A DNA stretch of 64,000 nucleotides from Porites lobata (GCA_942486035.1 CALNXK010000297.1:187501-251500); one strand, 5' to 3'; numbered from the stretch's first letter, positions 23,574-37,461 are shown. A program made the numbers and translations. Notes: generated from the sequence alone by a model not told the origin.

Positions 23574-23974
23574 CAGTCAAGCCAAGTCAAGCGTACCCCT
23601 CAAGATTCGATTAATGAAACTATTATTCGGAAGCCAGTGAATCCGTTGGTAGTTGTAGATTTCACATTCATCTCTACATTCTTGCATGCGTAATGAGCCT
23701 TGAATTCACACGCGACACTGACGCGAGGCAGTTAGGAAATTTCTACCAGCTCAGTTTCTCTGAAATTGATGTAAATGTCTTCTAAGAAATTTCGTCCATT
23801 CAAAGATTTTCAATCTGACCAAATACAGAGAAGTTCCCGTAAAATATTTCACTGCTCATTACGCATGCAGGAATGCCGATTTGAATTTGACACTAGTTAC
23901 GGGAACGACTAACGGATTCAAACTGAATCAGTTCATAATAGAATTTTGGGGGTACGCTTGACCTGCCTTGACTG
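23574..23974. mobile_element. CAGTCAAG MITE (copy B, gene-proximal)
   Basis: Full 401-bp copy with CAGTCAAG/CTTGACTG ends and TA on both sides. It lies in intron 3 of gene B. Confidence 0.65.
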
Positions 23975-24464
23975 TAAGTAAGAGGTTAAAAAAAAAAAAA
24001 AAAAATTGATCTAAACGGCCAAGACGTATCAATGGTCTGGTATTTATACACTGTGGTCAAGTATATTCGCCGGATGTATTTTAGTTTTGTGGAATTTGCT
24101 ACTAACAGTTATGAGAATAAACGCCTCCTCGTAGGCTCCGAAAATTATTAGATCATTCACGGTATTACTGTTTTACATAATAATTTTGTTTACAGAAGCA
24201 TCGATGTAACGGAATCAATGACCCAGGGAGTTCCAGTTTAAAGAGGAATGTTACAAAAGTAATGGACGTCTTTTAGTATACAAACCGTTCAAGAACCAAT
24301 CCTTGTGTGTTAGCAAAGACTGTGTTTCCCAGAAACTAACTCTTTATAAGTATAACATTACACAAAATGGGACAAAAGACACCACCTGCGGAGGAAGTGA
24401 CACAACACCATTCGATCGTCTTTGCGCATTCCGGCCAGAGTATTCACGGAAAACTGCTCAATGA

Positions 24465-26558
24465 TAACTGTGTTGTTCACATTAAGTTTGCATCTGACTA
24501 AATTGATAAAGTATATCGTGTAAATTTTATTACACTTTGAATTTTCTATGAAATTGATATTTATGGTCGCTAAGCTCGCCCAAAGGTTTCCTTGAGCAAA
24601 GACTAGTATTTAAGGACATGATAATCAATAGCTGTGTAACAATGTCAATAGTATTCAATTTTCTTTACATATTTTTAAAGAAATTAAAACTCATTGAACC
24701 CAACGTTTCAGTTGCTGAGAAAACTTTATTGGGACGGAAGAAGCTGTCGGGGGGCGGGGGGTTAGTGGGATAGGAGTTAGAATGAAGCATTCTTAGTTCT
24801 CAAACCAAACTTTAAAGACTGGAAACCAGTCTGACTGTAAAAGAGGGTCAGTTGAAGTTCTCTAAACAGAGAAAAATTCCGCTCCCATTTTCAAAATTGT
24901 TCACCACTTTCACCAAAGTCAGGACTCTCGTAGAAAGCCTGTGAAAGCCCAGTTAACTCGGTAAATCTGTTTAACCCTAGAGCGTGTGGCTATAGGACCA
25001 CACTTGCGAAAGGCATGAGGCTCAGAGATGTTTAAAATTGATAATTTATTTGATTCTATTTTCATTCATGTTGCAACGTCATCATTATAATCAGAGCTTT
25101 TCAGTAGTATTTACAAGCTTACAAGGGTTAAAATGCAGCATCACTTTCTTTCTACAAACACTAAAACTAGATGAATGTAGTATGCACACATGCGACATAT
25201 ATGTGTGAAAACAAACTAGTAGTTATTGCTGGTAAGATAGATTACGTATTTCCTTGATCCTACTCCTGCTGAAATTCGCAGAATTTGTGTTATGTATAGC
25301 ATAGTATCCTTTATATCTGAAATAACTTGTTCACCTGGGGCGTTCTCAACAAAATTTTTAAGGGAAAGCTCCGCGCCGAGGTCTAACCCCTAACCCTTTA
25401 ATATACCATTTATGACAAAAAAGGTACCTCTTTCAATACCTTCTATTAACAATTAGAACCCCATTTATACCTAGTTTAGAACTTTGCATCCCATTTAACT
25501 GCTGTAAATGCAGTTTCGTTGAGTATAAATAATTTATCACAAAACAAGTTTTCTCTACTCATTCACTGCTCAAATATGCATCTGTAAGCCCTTTTGGGCC
25601 TTTGTACAGCCGAAATGACAGATTTCTTTACCCTTTCATATGCTTCAACTATTAATCCCTGCCCTTTCATATACTTGACGCCTAAAATAGATACCCCTTT
25701 CGAGCGAAGCCTCCCCGTATAAGCCATTATAGGGAGCACTCCCGGGCTTGGTCATCGCAAGAATGGACTGATTGATGATACTATGGGGGCTGATTACCAT
25801 TAAGTGTTTATAATACGAATAGATAGATAGATTGATTGATAAATAGATAGTGACTTTATTTAGCGAGGGTAGCACATAGCAGTATTAAAAACTGATAATC
25901 CAGTGGCCCTCGAATTCGAATGAAAATTTTGTCTGCACCAACGTCGTAAGCCTATATCATTCCACTATATTTTATAATCTCACTACAGAAAAACCGAGAT
26001 CAGACTTATTCGCCTAGTCCCTAGTGGAAAAACCAAAAGGCACAATTCTGCTTGCAACTTACAGGAACTCGACCTAAATGAACGCAGCTTATTGCTAAGT
26101 CAGTGGTATAGGCCGCGAGAAAAGGTCTCCATCTGGCATCTTCTGATCAAATGCCGGGAGTCCGTCAAAGGGTAAATGATCACACTCTTTCAAGAATTTT
26201 TTTGATTTTAATTACATTTTGGAAAGTCAAAAATAGCTTGTTGCAAAGTAAGAAATAGATTGACGGTGCCGTTAATTCAATGTGTTGATCACCAGTTGGT
26301 ATCGGCAGCAAGAAGTGGTAATAAACTGAAATCCGGCTGCATTATCGCAAAGTGATACTTGTCAAAACAAATCTCATTATTTCTAAACTTGTTTGTCGTC
26401 GAAGTACTTACAAACACCCCCGAAGACCACCCGAAAGTATTGAAAAGTGCTTATTGATGCATTACGTGTCGTTTTTCCTTTAAGCCGAATCCACGGGGGG
26501 TGATAAAGGAACCTGATCATGAAAACGTCTTGCTGCGTAAGCGTCGTTATTCTTCATC
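24465..26558. other. 3' flank of gene B and spacer, type II
   Basis: Contains the G-rich tract at about 24749 and the empty LINE site at about 25234. No gene recognised. Counterpart in C: 42933-45027. Confidence 0.35.
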
Positions 26559-27767
26559 TAAGCCAACTGGGGCGTCCCTCTTGGTATGAAGGACCTTTTC
26601 AAGGAACCTTGGCCACAACTCCTATGAAGACACTCCAGAGCACAGATATCAGCGCAAATCTTCGGGTATCCACTTAAAGAAATGTCATTCATCTTCGGCC
26701 TTTGTCCAATGCGCTTAACCAATGTAGGATGAAGGCCACAGCAGCGCCTAGGACAGACGCGTGCCCATTTCTTAAAACGGATTGGAAGACTCAAAGCATT
26801 TGTGGCAGGCATAATTAATATCACAGGGGTATCCAATGATGGCTTCCCTCCTAAATACATTGAAAACACTTTTTAGGCTATCCAAAGTACGTTTAGACCT
26901 CTAGAAATGCATTCTAAATTTGTACCTGTTCGGTCATCCTAGGGGAACTTGAGTCTTTTTGAAATTACAAGGGCTTCAATATTATTATTCCGAAAACTTT
27001 AGATGCAATTTGATTAAATTAATGAGAAAGTGAGAAATTCTCCTGATTCCTCTGCATCACATTTTTGAACCCAAAAATGTTAGGTTTCTTTTTGTATGAA
27101 TTAAATAGCCAGAGTATCCTGGGAGGTAAACTGCGAAAAATGAAACTCCAGAAAATCGTAGGAGATTTATTATATATTAAGTTTTGAAAATTGTACATGA
27201 ATGGAACGGTGACCTACAAATTTTTAGTGGTCCTCAAGTAACAGAAAATTCGAGGTAGTCTTTGCTTCTCCAAACAGATATTTTAAAGAAAAAAGGTCGT
27301 TGGGTGCTCCTGATATCAGTTTCGGAGCTGTTGCAATCTCACTGAGTAAAGCAAATGGTTGCATTAAGAAAGTTTATTATGGATGACACAGAGGCTATGG
27401 AACTTTCTTGAGCATGCTTTTTCAAAATAGTAAGCTGCGTTTCAAGAATTTCCCTGTTTATATCTGAACCATAAAAGTTGCAGACTGATAACAGCCAGTC
27501 ATTTGAGAAATCGTCCCCTGAAGCTGTCTTGGGAAGCAAGTTTTCAAGATTCGTAGAGATTTTATGCCCTGTCGTTCGTTGATCAAATCTAGACTTGATC
27601 CCAGGGCTATCGGTCCAAGGCTTCAAAATATATACGTGTGTAATTAAGATAGAGGAAAATGTGTAATTAGAATGGAAAATGAAGTAAAAACCGGTATATA
27701 GGAAACTGCATGTTAAGAACATCCAGGCTGAAATTTGCCCAAACAGGCACCTTCTATAGAAAAACAA
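26559..27767 (-). pseudogene. hAT/ZMYM1-like transposase relic split by a MITE (copy B)
   Basis: On the - strand 27767-27339 is a 142-residue open frame with the order IKSRFDQ..., NLENLLPK, FYGSDIN, ETQLTIL. This is the pattern before the dimerisation region of ZMYM1/DUF4371-type hAT proteins. After a frame change, LSEIATAPKLI runs to the MITE at 26824-27312. On the far side the frame 26869-26558 continues with LIMPATNALS, the conserved hAT dimerisation motif. The protein is broken by the MITE and frameshifts. N-terminal parts are absent. Confidence 0.6.
26824..27312. mobile_element. CAGGGGCACCCAACGA MITE inside hAT relic (copy B)
   Basis: Left end CAGGGGTATCCAATGA (worn) and right end TCGTTGGGTGCTCCTG. 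ATATCA flanks both sides (26818-26823, 27313-27318), a 6-bp duplication as in the copy at 10568. Removing it restores continuity of the hAT reading across LIMPATNA. Confidence 0.65.
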
Positions 27768-28157
27768 CTTTCAGTCTTTTCTACTGAAGAACCATTTCAG
27801 TTTGTTGCTGAACATTTATATTTCGAGCTTAATAGTCACTGGAGTGTTATTCTAAGTTGTTTATATCTTGCATTTGAATAGTTGATTGCCTTGATTCTCC
27901 GAACAGACCCTTTTCAGTCGGTCTGGTCGAGGCTTGACTGACGATCGGACGCCAGAGCCGAGCTCGAAGCGTGCTCGTTACTTGCTCGTAACATTCCGGA
28001 ACATGCTTTCACGCTCGGTCATCCCTAGGAACTGCTAGTTGAGTATTTCTTCGCGAGACTTTTTTGGCGGATCTTGAAAAAAAAAATCGTAAAGTTTAGA
28101 ATTGGCGAAAATTATTTAGCAAGAAGATTCTCTTTTATTTGTTTGGTTACCTTTCAG

Positions 28158-28307
28158 TACCTCGTGTACACACAGATCATGATGGGAGGGGGGAAAATGT
28201 ACGCTATTTCCCCAGAAGAGTACATCTTTGCCGCGCTGAACCTCTACCTGGATATCGTCAACTTGTTCTTGTACATCCTCCAGTTAATTTCAGCTGCAAG
28301 AAACTAA
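28158..28307 (+). pseudogene. Lifeguard/TMBIM last exon, copy B
   Basis: Same exon as 9277-9429, 150 nt, with a three-base deletion that turns the conserved YDTQ into YTQ. The rest is open to TAA at 28307. Loss of the aspartate suggests relaxed constraint. Confidence 0.6.
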
Positions 28308-29631
28308 AGTATTCCACGTATTAAAGGGTGTAGAACGATCTGAGGGAGCGTAGATAGTCCACGCTTAAAAATAAAAAGATCTGTTGCAGCCCCAAAGTGT
28401 CAATTGAGCCCTGCAGGACAAAGTCCTATTCAGCCTCTCTTGGAGGTATTCGAGCACAATTTAGAATGAAACAGCCCCATCAAAAGCTTATTCCAGCCCT
28501 CACGGGGACTCATTTCAAGCCTTGTGTCGAAGTAAGCCCTAGGTAATTGGAATGTATTAACCCTGATTAAGGAAGCCACATCAGAACCCAAAAAGAGGAC
28601 TTTATTTTACTCACCAAAACTTCTCAAGTTTTAGGGCTGAAACAGATCTCTCTGATTTACAGTGATAAATGACTAAGAACTGCCTAACTGCCCATATATT
28701 ACAGAAGTCAAGTGTTTTTCGTAAAGAAACTTTTTTTCTACATAACATGCTTTGATCCCCTCTCTTTCCCCTAGAGCAATATTAAGAAGCATATTATAAA
28801 TGCCGAACATTTGAATGAATGGCAGAATAAGTAAGAATAAATAAGACAACAATGTAGTGTCGCAAATGAGACGTGCGAGTTTCAAAGAAGTGGTCGCGTA
28901 CTCTGATATTTAGCCCCACCATTTACATGGAAAAACCAGTCGGTTCACGGTTGAGGCAAACAATGAGCAAAATTCAGGTAATGAAGGATGGTAAATTCCA
29001 TCGGGAACAGCGTTTGTCATTCGCTGAAATCCGTCCCATTTACCAAAATTAACGAACGGATACTAAATCCTAAAACTGGAATCAAACATGGCTCTGAAGA
29101 AATGAACCTGAACATGAACTTCCGTTCGGAACATTTCAAACCAGGAAAACAGGACTACCTTTTCAGATGTTCCTTTTCAGTTGGGACGACCGTAAAAGTC
29201 GTGATTCAGTAACTTTCCAACCGGATTTTCCGAAAACTTATTTGTAGATGAATAAAAGTGATCTATACCTTTTTAAGACTTTCCGCGTTGATTTTGGAAT
29301 TTTTTTATGGGAGCGACCAGAACAGGTGTGCTCCACTTACTTTCTAACCGGATTTTCTGGAAACATTTTGTAAATGGTGTACAATGGTTAGGTGCCTTTT
29401 ATACTGGAAGATCCCTCTTGTAATAGGACACGTCTTCATTCTGTTCATTGTCCTCGTGTAAATGGCATAAATATGTGTTATTTCAACGTATACGTTATCT
29501 TCATGCCGATTGATGGTCTTGTTTCTTGTACAAATATTGATCACCTCATGGCATTACGCTCGTCTTAAGGCTAATTCCTGCTTACTGTATCACGGGGTAC
29601 ATATAAGGACATTTAAAAGAGTCACGAGATT
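28308..29631. other. Spacer after TMBIM exon (copy B)
   Basis: No exon seen. At about 29437-29452 lies a TTCATT-CTG-TTCATT sequence that looks like a transposon excision footprint. Counterpart in C: 46779-48098. Confidence 0.4.
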
Positions 29632-30487
29632 AAAAAGGAGAAGTCGTTACGTCACGTTGCCATGGTAGCAACATTTCTGGATGACAACAAACCGAAAACG
29701 TCATTCAAAAAGGTGAATTCGCACTGTTTCAAACTTCATCGATCTTATTCAATTTCCTTCAATTTGTCAAATGTTGGCGAAATTTTGTGGATCCGAAAGG
29801 ACCGTATTTAAGTTAAGAAAAAAGAACATTTTTTGTGCTGTGTTCGCCCGCTCCATAAAGCGGGCGCGTGAAATTTACAGAAAACAGGTCAAGCGTACCC
29901 CCAAGATTCTATTAATGAATTGATTATTTGAAAAATGAATCTGTTAGTCGTTCCCGTAACAGGTGTCAAATTCAAAGCGGCATTTCTGCATGCGTAATGA
30001 GCAGTGAATATTTTACGAGAACTTCTCTGTTTTTGGTCAGATTGAAAATCTTTGAATGGATTAAGTTTCTTAGAAGACATTTACATCAAATTCAGGAAAA
30101 CGGAGCTGGTAGAAATTTCATAACTGCCTCGCGTGTGAATTCACGGCTCATTACACATGCAAGAGTGCAGAGATCAATCTGAAATCTACAACTAGCAACG
30201 GATTCAACTTTTGAATAATAAATTCATTAATGGTTTCTAGGGGGGTACGCTTGACCTGGTTTGACTGTAAAGGAAGTTTCATCTCGCAGTCGTGTAATGA
30301 CGGCTAAGAAATGTACAAACTGAAAAAGCGTGTTGCACGGGCAAAGGTGTGGTTTTTGCTAATCTAAACTTATTGCTTCTTTGCCGTTCTCCTTGCCTTC
30401 AGTGTCGTAGTTGCTTAAGCTCCCAATTGCTGTGATCCAGAAATTTTGCTACCATGGTAACGTGACGTCACACTTCTTTTCTTTATT
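29632..30487. mobile_element. Long-TIR element hosting a CAGTCAAG MITE (H block 2)
   Basis: Same composite as 11172-12030; the inner MITE is at 29878-30267. Confidence 0.55.
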
Positions 30488-31719
30488 CTGTGCTGAGGTC
30501 ATTACTTAGTGTCTTTACCCATTCATAAAATGCTTCGTTCAGAGATATGAAGAAGATATGAAACAAATTTCATCAGGGAGCACTAACTATGATGGTGATG
30601 TTTGCAAGCAGAGCATTAAAACTTTTTCTTTTTCAAGTTTCAATCCATGGCCATCTGTTGTAACAGACCGTGGGACAGTTTTAAGCCTAAATGTAGTCTA
30701 AAACTGGACCATTAATTTTGGAATTCAATAAATGTGAAGACAGGTTTTAGCTTTTTAAAAGTATAGTAGTAGATAGAGTGACATGGCCATAGCATTCCAG
30801 AATATAGTAGGAAATTAAAAAACCATCGATTTGTATCGAATGGTGCTCCAAAAAATGATAGTAACCCTGTAAAACGTAAAGTAATTTATTGTTTGTGGGG
30901 ACAAAAATATATATACAGAAGCCCATTGCAAAGTGAAGATCACTGATAACTGGCGAAAGTCAACTCGGTCTTTCTGGTTACTCATTATAGGTTACTCAGT
31001 CTGGGTACTATAGTGTCGGCGTAAGGTGTCGATAATAGAGAGCTTTAAATTCTGAGACGAGGACGACTTCGAGTACGAGATTTTCTCAATACTGAGTACT
31101 GCTCACGAGCCGTGAACCAGCGTCATTTTGGTGGCAAAACGTGATAGCCGTCGTAATTCTACTAAGAGTTTTAAAAGTCGTAGTGGCGGAAACAGGTCAT
31201 CAAACGTAAGAAGTTTTATCATTTTGCGATCGGAAGAGGGTTTAACCTTCTTTAGTATAAATAACCCTACTAACATTTTTGGTGTTTTTTTAGAATACGC
31301 ATTAAAACTTTGAGTTAAATCTCGTATTCGTACTCGTTTTCGTCCTCAAATCTAAAGCTAACTAATATAGAGAGCCGAGGACAAGAGAGCAACTCCGTAA
31401 AAGAGAGTTGACTATTTTGAAGGAAAGAAACACAATTTGGTTTGTAGATGCAATTTTTCTGCATCGTTACCCGCGAATGTTGACCGCCCGCTGAGTCTGC
31501 TTTCGTAAACTTCCACACGTAGAAGTGAAGTTCTTCTTCCGGGCTAATATAGCAAATGACTCGACCCTTGAGACTAGTTTTGTTTCTCTGGAATGCCAAT
31601 TCCTCGATTCCTTCTTGGGTAACAAAATGAACTCTTTTCCCAAGGACCAGTCGTTAAGTATTTGTAAACTGCAATAAACAATATTGTATTTTAAAACATA
31701 TAAAAGAGTTATATCTATT

Positions 31720-33221
31720 CAGGAGCCGATCAAATGGAGCCTCCATCTCCATTAATTTCTTGAGTCAACCCTTTCCCGAGTAGATTTATAAATAGAACGG
31801 CTAGTTTCCCGCGAAAAGTGTCATATTTCCGTGAGTCTCATATGTCACCGTGAAAAAATAAAATTGGATGAAGTCGAACTCAGAAGCCCGTCTTTGGACC
31901 GTTTTCCTTCATTCCTTTACGTCCGTTTTACAATTTTACAGCCGCTGGGATCTGGGTATCATGAAATAAAAGTTAATGAATTACCCGACTGAGACTGAGC
32001 ATGAAGCGATGGGACAAAGGCAGCGAACTGAGGATCACGGAAAGGTTATCTTTGCGAGTGTTTTTTTTTGCCGTCATACATCCCACATTTAAGCATGCAC
32101 CTTGAAAAGAATCGACGATTAAACGTTCTGTGGACGATTTGAAACTTTTCGATGATCAGCGACGAAAAAGTGCCAGGATCATATGATTTTTGTCATCACC
32201 GAGGAGTGGATTTCGCCAGTTAAGCACCGCGTGCAAAAGCGATGACCTAAGTAGCAAGTAACGAGGAATGCTTCAGTTCCGAAATTTGAGAAATTGCTGT
32301 CTTCCTTTACAACTGACTTCTATCACCATGAGAGTTGCCTGATAAAACTAGCGCTTGAAACTTTGAACAGAAGACAACAGTTGCTCGACCGTGAAGTTAA
32401 CTCAACCGTAATTTGCTAACGGAGGAATTTGTGACATCGCGCTTCAGTCCAAAGACCCATTTATCTCAAGAAAAACAAAATGGATTGTATCTGCGCCAAA
32501 AGAATTATGACTGACTAACAGGACAATTTTCAGCAGTTAATGTAGAAGTTTAGGCTCAATTCCTTCCTTCGAATTCGCATCTTTAGATCACTTTTTTGCG
32601 AGAAAACAATGGCTGTGCCCGGCGTTACAAAACATAGCAGGGAATCATCACACTAGCTGACGGACAAAACAACCACAAGGACTACAAGTATTTATTCAGA
32701 TAAACGCATTTCGGAAAAAAAAACCTTGAAAAACTAGAAATTTGATTAATATTGAATCATTTAGCCGAAATAAGAACCTTGACGCCTAAAAAAATTGGCT
32801 AAAGAAAACGAATCCTGTCAGAACTACAGACTGCAGGTAAAGTTAATCATTATGCATGTAATAGACCACCTTCATGGCCTCTTAATGTTACACAAGCAAC
32901 CAAAATTAAGATTAACATAGTCAGAGTTTAAAACTTTCCACAGTATAATCTACCCGCTAGAAAGAAAAAAAGGAAAATCTCTGAGGGATGAAAACGCTTA
33001 AGTCACGTTTCACTGGCTCATGATTGTGTTTGGCCTGTCAACACCGAATTTCCTGCTGTTTGACTAAGTACAATAGCAGTGTCATTTCGTGGTTGTGATT
33101 GGCTCTTCCACCGTCGGCGCGCGAAGTCTCCCTGGGAACCGTTCTAATTATAAATCTACTCGGGAAAGGGTTGACTCAAGGGCTTGTATGGGAGATGGAG
33201 GCTCCATTTGATAGGGTCCTG
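31720..33221. mobile_element. 1.5-kb non-autonomous element (H block 2)
   Basis: Same element, with ATCTATT at 31713-31719 and 33222-33228. Confidence 0.65.
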
Positions 33222-33360
33222 ATCTATTGAAATATTGTATTGCGGTATGTCATGAACACGATCATAGAAAACAGTATGCATTATGGCTCTTGGTATGCAT
33301 TAATTCTCTGAGACTAGACATTTATATGGTTCAGTCTTACAAGATCTATTTCCATGTCCG

Positions 33361-33429
33361 AATAGACCTTGTCACGGTTTTGGATGCCATCTTGACGAGA
33401 TGGCTTGCAAAACCGTGACAAGGTCTATT
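33361..33429. repeat. 69-bp hairpin element (H block 2)
   Basis: Near-perfect palindrome, same as 14907-14977. Confidence 0.65.
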
Positions 33430-33700
33430 TGTCATTTGAGAATTCAAACGATTTTTTGCTCAGAGAGCTACAAATGAGTTTCAGGTTTAATTTTCAACTT
33501 GCAAGGTGAAAAACACACTTGAAGAAGTTCTCTTTTAACTAGAACGTAATTCCTGTATTTAATCCCGTTGTCGCGGAAAAATAATTGGGAAAACTTGTTA
33601 GATGTAATGTTACATACATTTTAAAAGCGTTATTTTAATATAGGGACGTCAGCCCAAATTAAACGTCAGGCTGAAAAAATGTTTTTCTCCACCTAGATTC

Positions 33701-34000
33701 AGGCCTCGTCCACACGTATCCGGATCTTTTTTAATCTCAATTTTCTAGAAAAAATACACTTCCTCAAGTAGCATATTCGAATCGCTTTCGCCCTTTCCTC
33801 TCGACAACGCTAGAGCTTGCGTAATGCAATGCTATGTGATGTATGACATAATCCTATGCGAAAAGCTCCGTTTTCGTCCCGCGTCCACACGAAAATTTTC
33901 TTTTTTTGCTCGAAAACGCCGTTTACGTGTGGACGGAAGGCTAAAACGGAGAAAAGAAATCTCAGTTTTCAAAATATCCGGATACGTGTTGACAGGACCT
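33701..34000. mobile_element. MITE with GTCCACACGTATCCGGAT ends (H block 2)
   Basis: Same element as 15252-15549. Confidence 0.6.
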
Positions 34001-37000
34001 CAAATAATATTTGATATAATCAACTAATACTGTGCCTCAGCTGTGTGCCTCTTCGGTGCTTATGTTTGCGCCTCTTAAAATACCCATATTTCATTTAATT
34101 TAGAGTGCAAGTAAATAAAATATCCTTGAATCAAACTAATGTGACCGTAAAGCGTTGATATCAGCAATTTATGATATTACTTAACCGAAGACGACAATTA
34201 ACAATCGCGCCGAGAGGAAACTAGCCTCTTGAGTGTGCTTCATATCACGACATTCGCACAGCTGACGCATGAACTAATTTATTGTTTTATAAAATTGTCA
34301 ATGCAATCAATGCGGCAGTTGAGTTCAAATTTTATTATTAATTATAACGCGCGATTAAAAGCAGTAGGCGTCAATGTCTGAGTGACTATAGTTTGTTTTT
34401 ACATTGACAGTTATGTTTAAGGTTTGGAATCCATATCGAGATGGAAAACTATTAGTTCACCGAAAAAATTATTTTTTAAACGTAAAAATTTGCCCTCCAC
34501 ATACAATCTTTTTTTGTATATCGGTAAGAGTGTTGTTTTACCGGCCCACACCGAATACCGTAGTCTTATTTTTCTGCCGATTAAACACTTAAAATATTGT
34601 ATTATTCTCAAACTATAGCTTATCTTATCAGTTTATGACATTTCCGTTTTACAATGTTTTGGGGTTTCAATTACAAGGTGTTAGGTGTCTAGATCTAGTT
34701 TTGTCGTTAAGAAGAAAGGAATAATTTTATACAGTTAAAAAATAACATTGCATTGTATTTAAAGATTTATAGCACACAAAAGTTTGAGCCTCGGGTTCAT
34801 TCTTAAAATATCCTTAAAATTTCAGCTTCGATATTCTTATAAAATATATTCTTACAAAGAAAAAGAGTGTGGCTCGCAGAGCCGGATGGCAACAACAACA
34901 CGTACCTATCTTTTTTCTGTTAACAAATTCAGTGTCTTTCTTTAGATTACGTTAAAATTTGTGAACGCTTCATCTTGTGCTATTAAGTTGTGGAAGAATT
35001 TGGAGGATACTAAAGCTCACAAAAACTCGAGGTATTTGTTGACGTTATCAGCGAATATCATGGAATATGAAGCACGCTAGCGCTATTGAATTTAATTTGT
35101 ATGTCTTAAACTGAGTCCTCTGTTAACTCAAGGACTTCCGCTTCCTAACTCGTGATGTCATGACGGGAGGTAAAATTGCGAATTCCGATTTTGGATTGAG
35201 GTTTTACCCCTTTTCACCGGATTAAGATTCACCGTCTATCTTTTGGTGACATCAGAACACTGACAGTACAAAAAATTGAGCATGTTATGGTAGTTTAATC
35301 TTGTTTTTGAACCCTCTGTTAACTTGAACTTAACACATAATTGATGTTTTCTACAGTGCAGTCGGTGATTTGTCGGGAAAAAATCCAATTCAGGCTACAA
35401 GGTCAGGGAAAACGTGGGAAGTCTCTTTTGAGTTAGGCAAAATCTTAATTTTCAGGAATAGTGATGACTGAAGCATTTCCGGTCACTGGGTTCTGAAGGA
35501 TGTCTTAATTAATTGTTTATGAAAAGGTAAACCGTTCTTTTGAAGGGCTGGTAGAAACGTTTTTTTAATTAATAAGGACGGAATGATATTTTGCATTTAA
35601 TTGGTTTGGGTAATTTCATAGTTTTAATCGGGAAAATGTCGGGGCATTTTAAAACCGTTGTCTAAAACCAAAACTGACGATATGTTCTTATTTCCCCTTC
35701 AGTTAACTGGATTCAATTTCCTATTATGTAAACCGGAAAAATTATATGTTCACGGCCCAATAAATCTTTTGAACGGTTTCTTGCGCATATTCCTTAGAAT
35801 TTTCTCGTATTTTCTCGCTAAGAATATTTTTACGGCTACGGACATGTGAGATTACCTTTTGCAAAACTAAAATAGGAGTGTTTCGCAGGCGTCAACGAAT
35901 TTGAAAGCTAATCTTAAAAAGCTTTCTATGGATGGCAGTTCTAACTTAAACAGAACAAACTAAAGATTAATTGTTAAACGTAACGGGAATGTATTTCATT
36001 TTTATGCACTCAAGTGAATTAAATTTTGGAGGAGGTAAAGGGGCAATGCCACGAGGATATTACTCAGGTTTTAGGTCAATTATGTGCTGATATCATTACT
36101 TAATGTCTTTGCCGATACACAAAATTCTCCTGTACAGTTATGAAGTGGATATTAAACAAATTTCGCCACAAACCATAGTATTTTTTGGTGATTTTGCAGG
36201 CACAGCATGATTGACACATGAAAAAGTTGGCTGGACTTTTTTTTTTAAAGTGTACATCCATTTCCATGCAACAGACGACAGGAAACTGTTTTAATGCTTA
36301 AAGAAAAAAAAACTAGACTATTATTTTTGGAATTCAATGATGGGAACGATATTTTAACTTTTAAAAAGATACAAAATAGCGTGACCTAGCCTTTTAAAAG
36401 GCGTTTATGTAGTTAGACGCTACCGTTTGGTGTGGCCGTCACTATGAAGCGGAAAAAAATGATGTTTGCCTTAAAATATGAGATTCCGGATTTACAAGAC
36501 CGACAAAAAAAGCGGTGGGAGATTTATAGAAATTTTGGTAAATTTGGATGTGGTTTGCCGTTTTTACGTTTCCGTTTCTGATTTTAGCTCTTTTCTGTTC
36601 TGTATTGAGATTTTGAATCACTTTTCTCCCCTTCTAAGGTCCCTTTGAATTGAATGAGAAACCAAAGCTTTTTGTATGATTTTAAAGAAGCTAGTAGTTA
36701 TTTGTTTAACTAGAACCGGACATTGCCCAAAGGTAAAAAAAAAAAAAATCATAAAGACAGTTTATCATACATTTGTATATTTTGGTATCCAAACAGCAAG
36801 AAACAAACTTGGGAAACATATCAACTGCCCGTGCACGTAGTCTGAAATCAAAGTTTTGCTGTCAGTCCGAGAAGATTACTCGGAGCAAACACTCGTCTAA
36901 AGAGGCCAGGATACGTGCTCATCGCCTCGTTTATGGGGTGTGGGGAGAAAATCAGAGGAAAGGTATTTTTAGCTTTGCAGGTATCCCTTTGGGCTATGAA

Positions 37001-37369
37001 TGAAGAAATAAAAAAAAAAGAGAGAAAAAAGAACGAACGAAATCATTTGAAGCAAACATAAAACACAATAATTATATAATAATAATGATTATAGAATGGT
37101 ATCCTTTAGAGGTCAAAGAAAACCTGGACCACGCCCAGGAACAGGTCTCCTGTAAGTGCTTACACCAATATTCTCGAATAGTCGCCCTTTAGCCTTGAAA
37201 CCGATGTGATATTGATCAACCGGGATAATTAAGGGGATAATATTTGTTCTTATGGTAGAACAGTTCAGCTTTTTACGTGATCTCTCATAACGGAAAAATT
37301 CAATAGGATCTCAATTCCTTAGACATTACACAACAGTTAAAAACAACCCAAGTTCTAGCAAAAGAAAGA

Positions 37370-37377
37370 TATATAAG
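37370..37377 (+). promoter_or_regulatory. TATA box of gene C
   Basis: TATATAAG in the same position relative to the leader ATG at 37462. Confidence 0.45.
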
Positions 37378-37461
37378 CGGGCTGGGTTTTAACAACTGAA
37401 AAATAAGTTGAATCAGTTAACTGGTCTATCTTAAAGTCCTAAGGAGGAGAAGTCTTTAGAA

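Larger units (their letters stand above)
19011..24464 (+). pseudogene. Gene B: secreted beta-trefoil-like protein, type II, frameshifted in exon 4
   Basis: The coding exons are 19011-19037 (leader, MELFRCVFI, then gtaagt), 19313-19490 (after tattcgcag, before gtgagt), 21806-21942 and 24196-24464. Phases fit: 0 after exon 1, 1 after exon 2, 0 after exon 3. Exons 1-2 give a hydrophobic signal peptide (FIFLGVFLSAL) and the first trefoil-like segment. Exon 4 has GGG at about 24230 where gene C has GGGG; the frame then ends at TAG 24274-24276. Beyond that point the frame expected from gene C stays open to TGA at 24462-24464. One missing G in a run, in a copy otherwise almost identical to C, may be a read error; if real, the copy is dead or truncated. 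Confidence 0.6.
11200..29650. repeat. Array unit 1: 18.45-kb H + type II
   Basis: Block H (about 11.2-21.37 kb) plus the type II block (21.37-29.65 kb), containing gene B. It repeats head to tail as 29650-48100 with a constant offset of about 18,450. Differences are mostly one-base and homopolymer changes. The unit edges are arbitrary because no breakpoint is visible. Confidence 0.75.
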
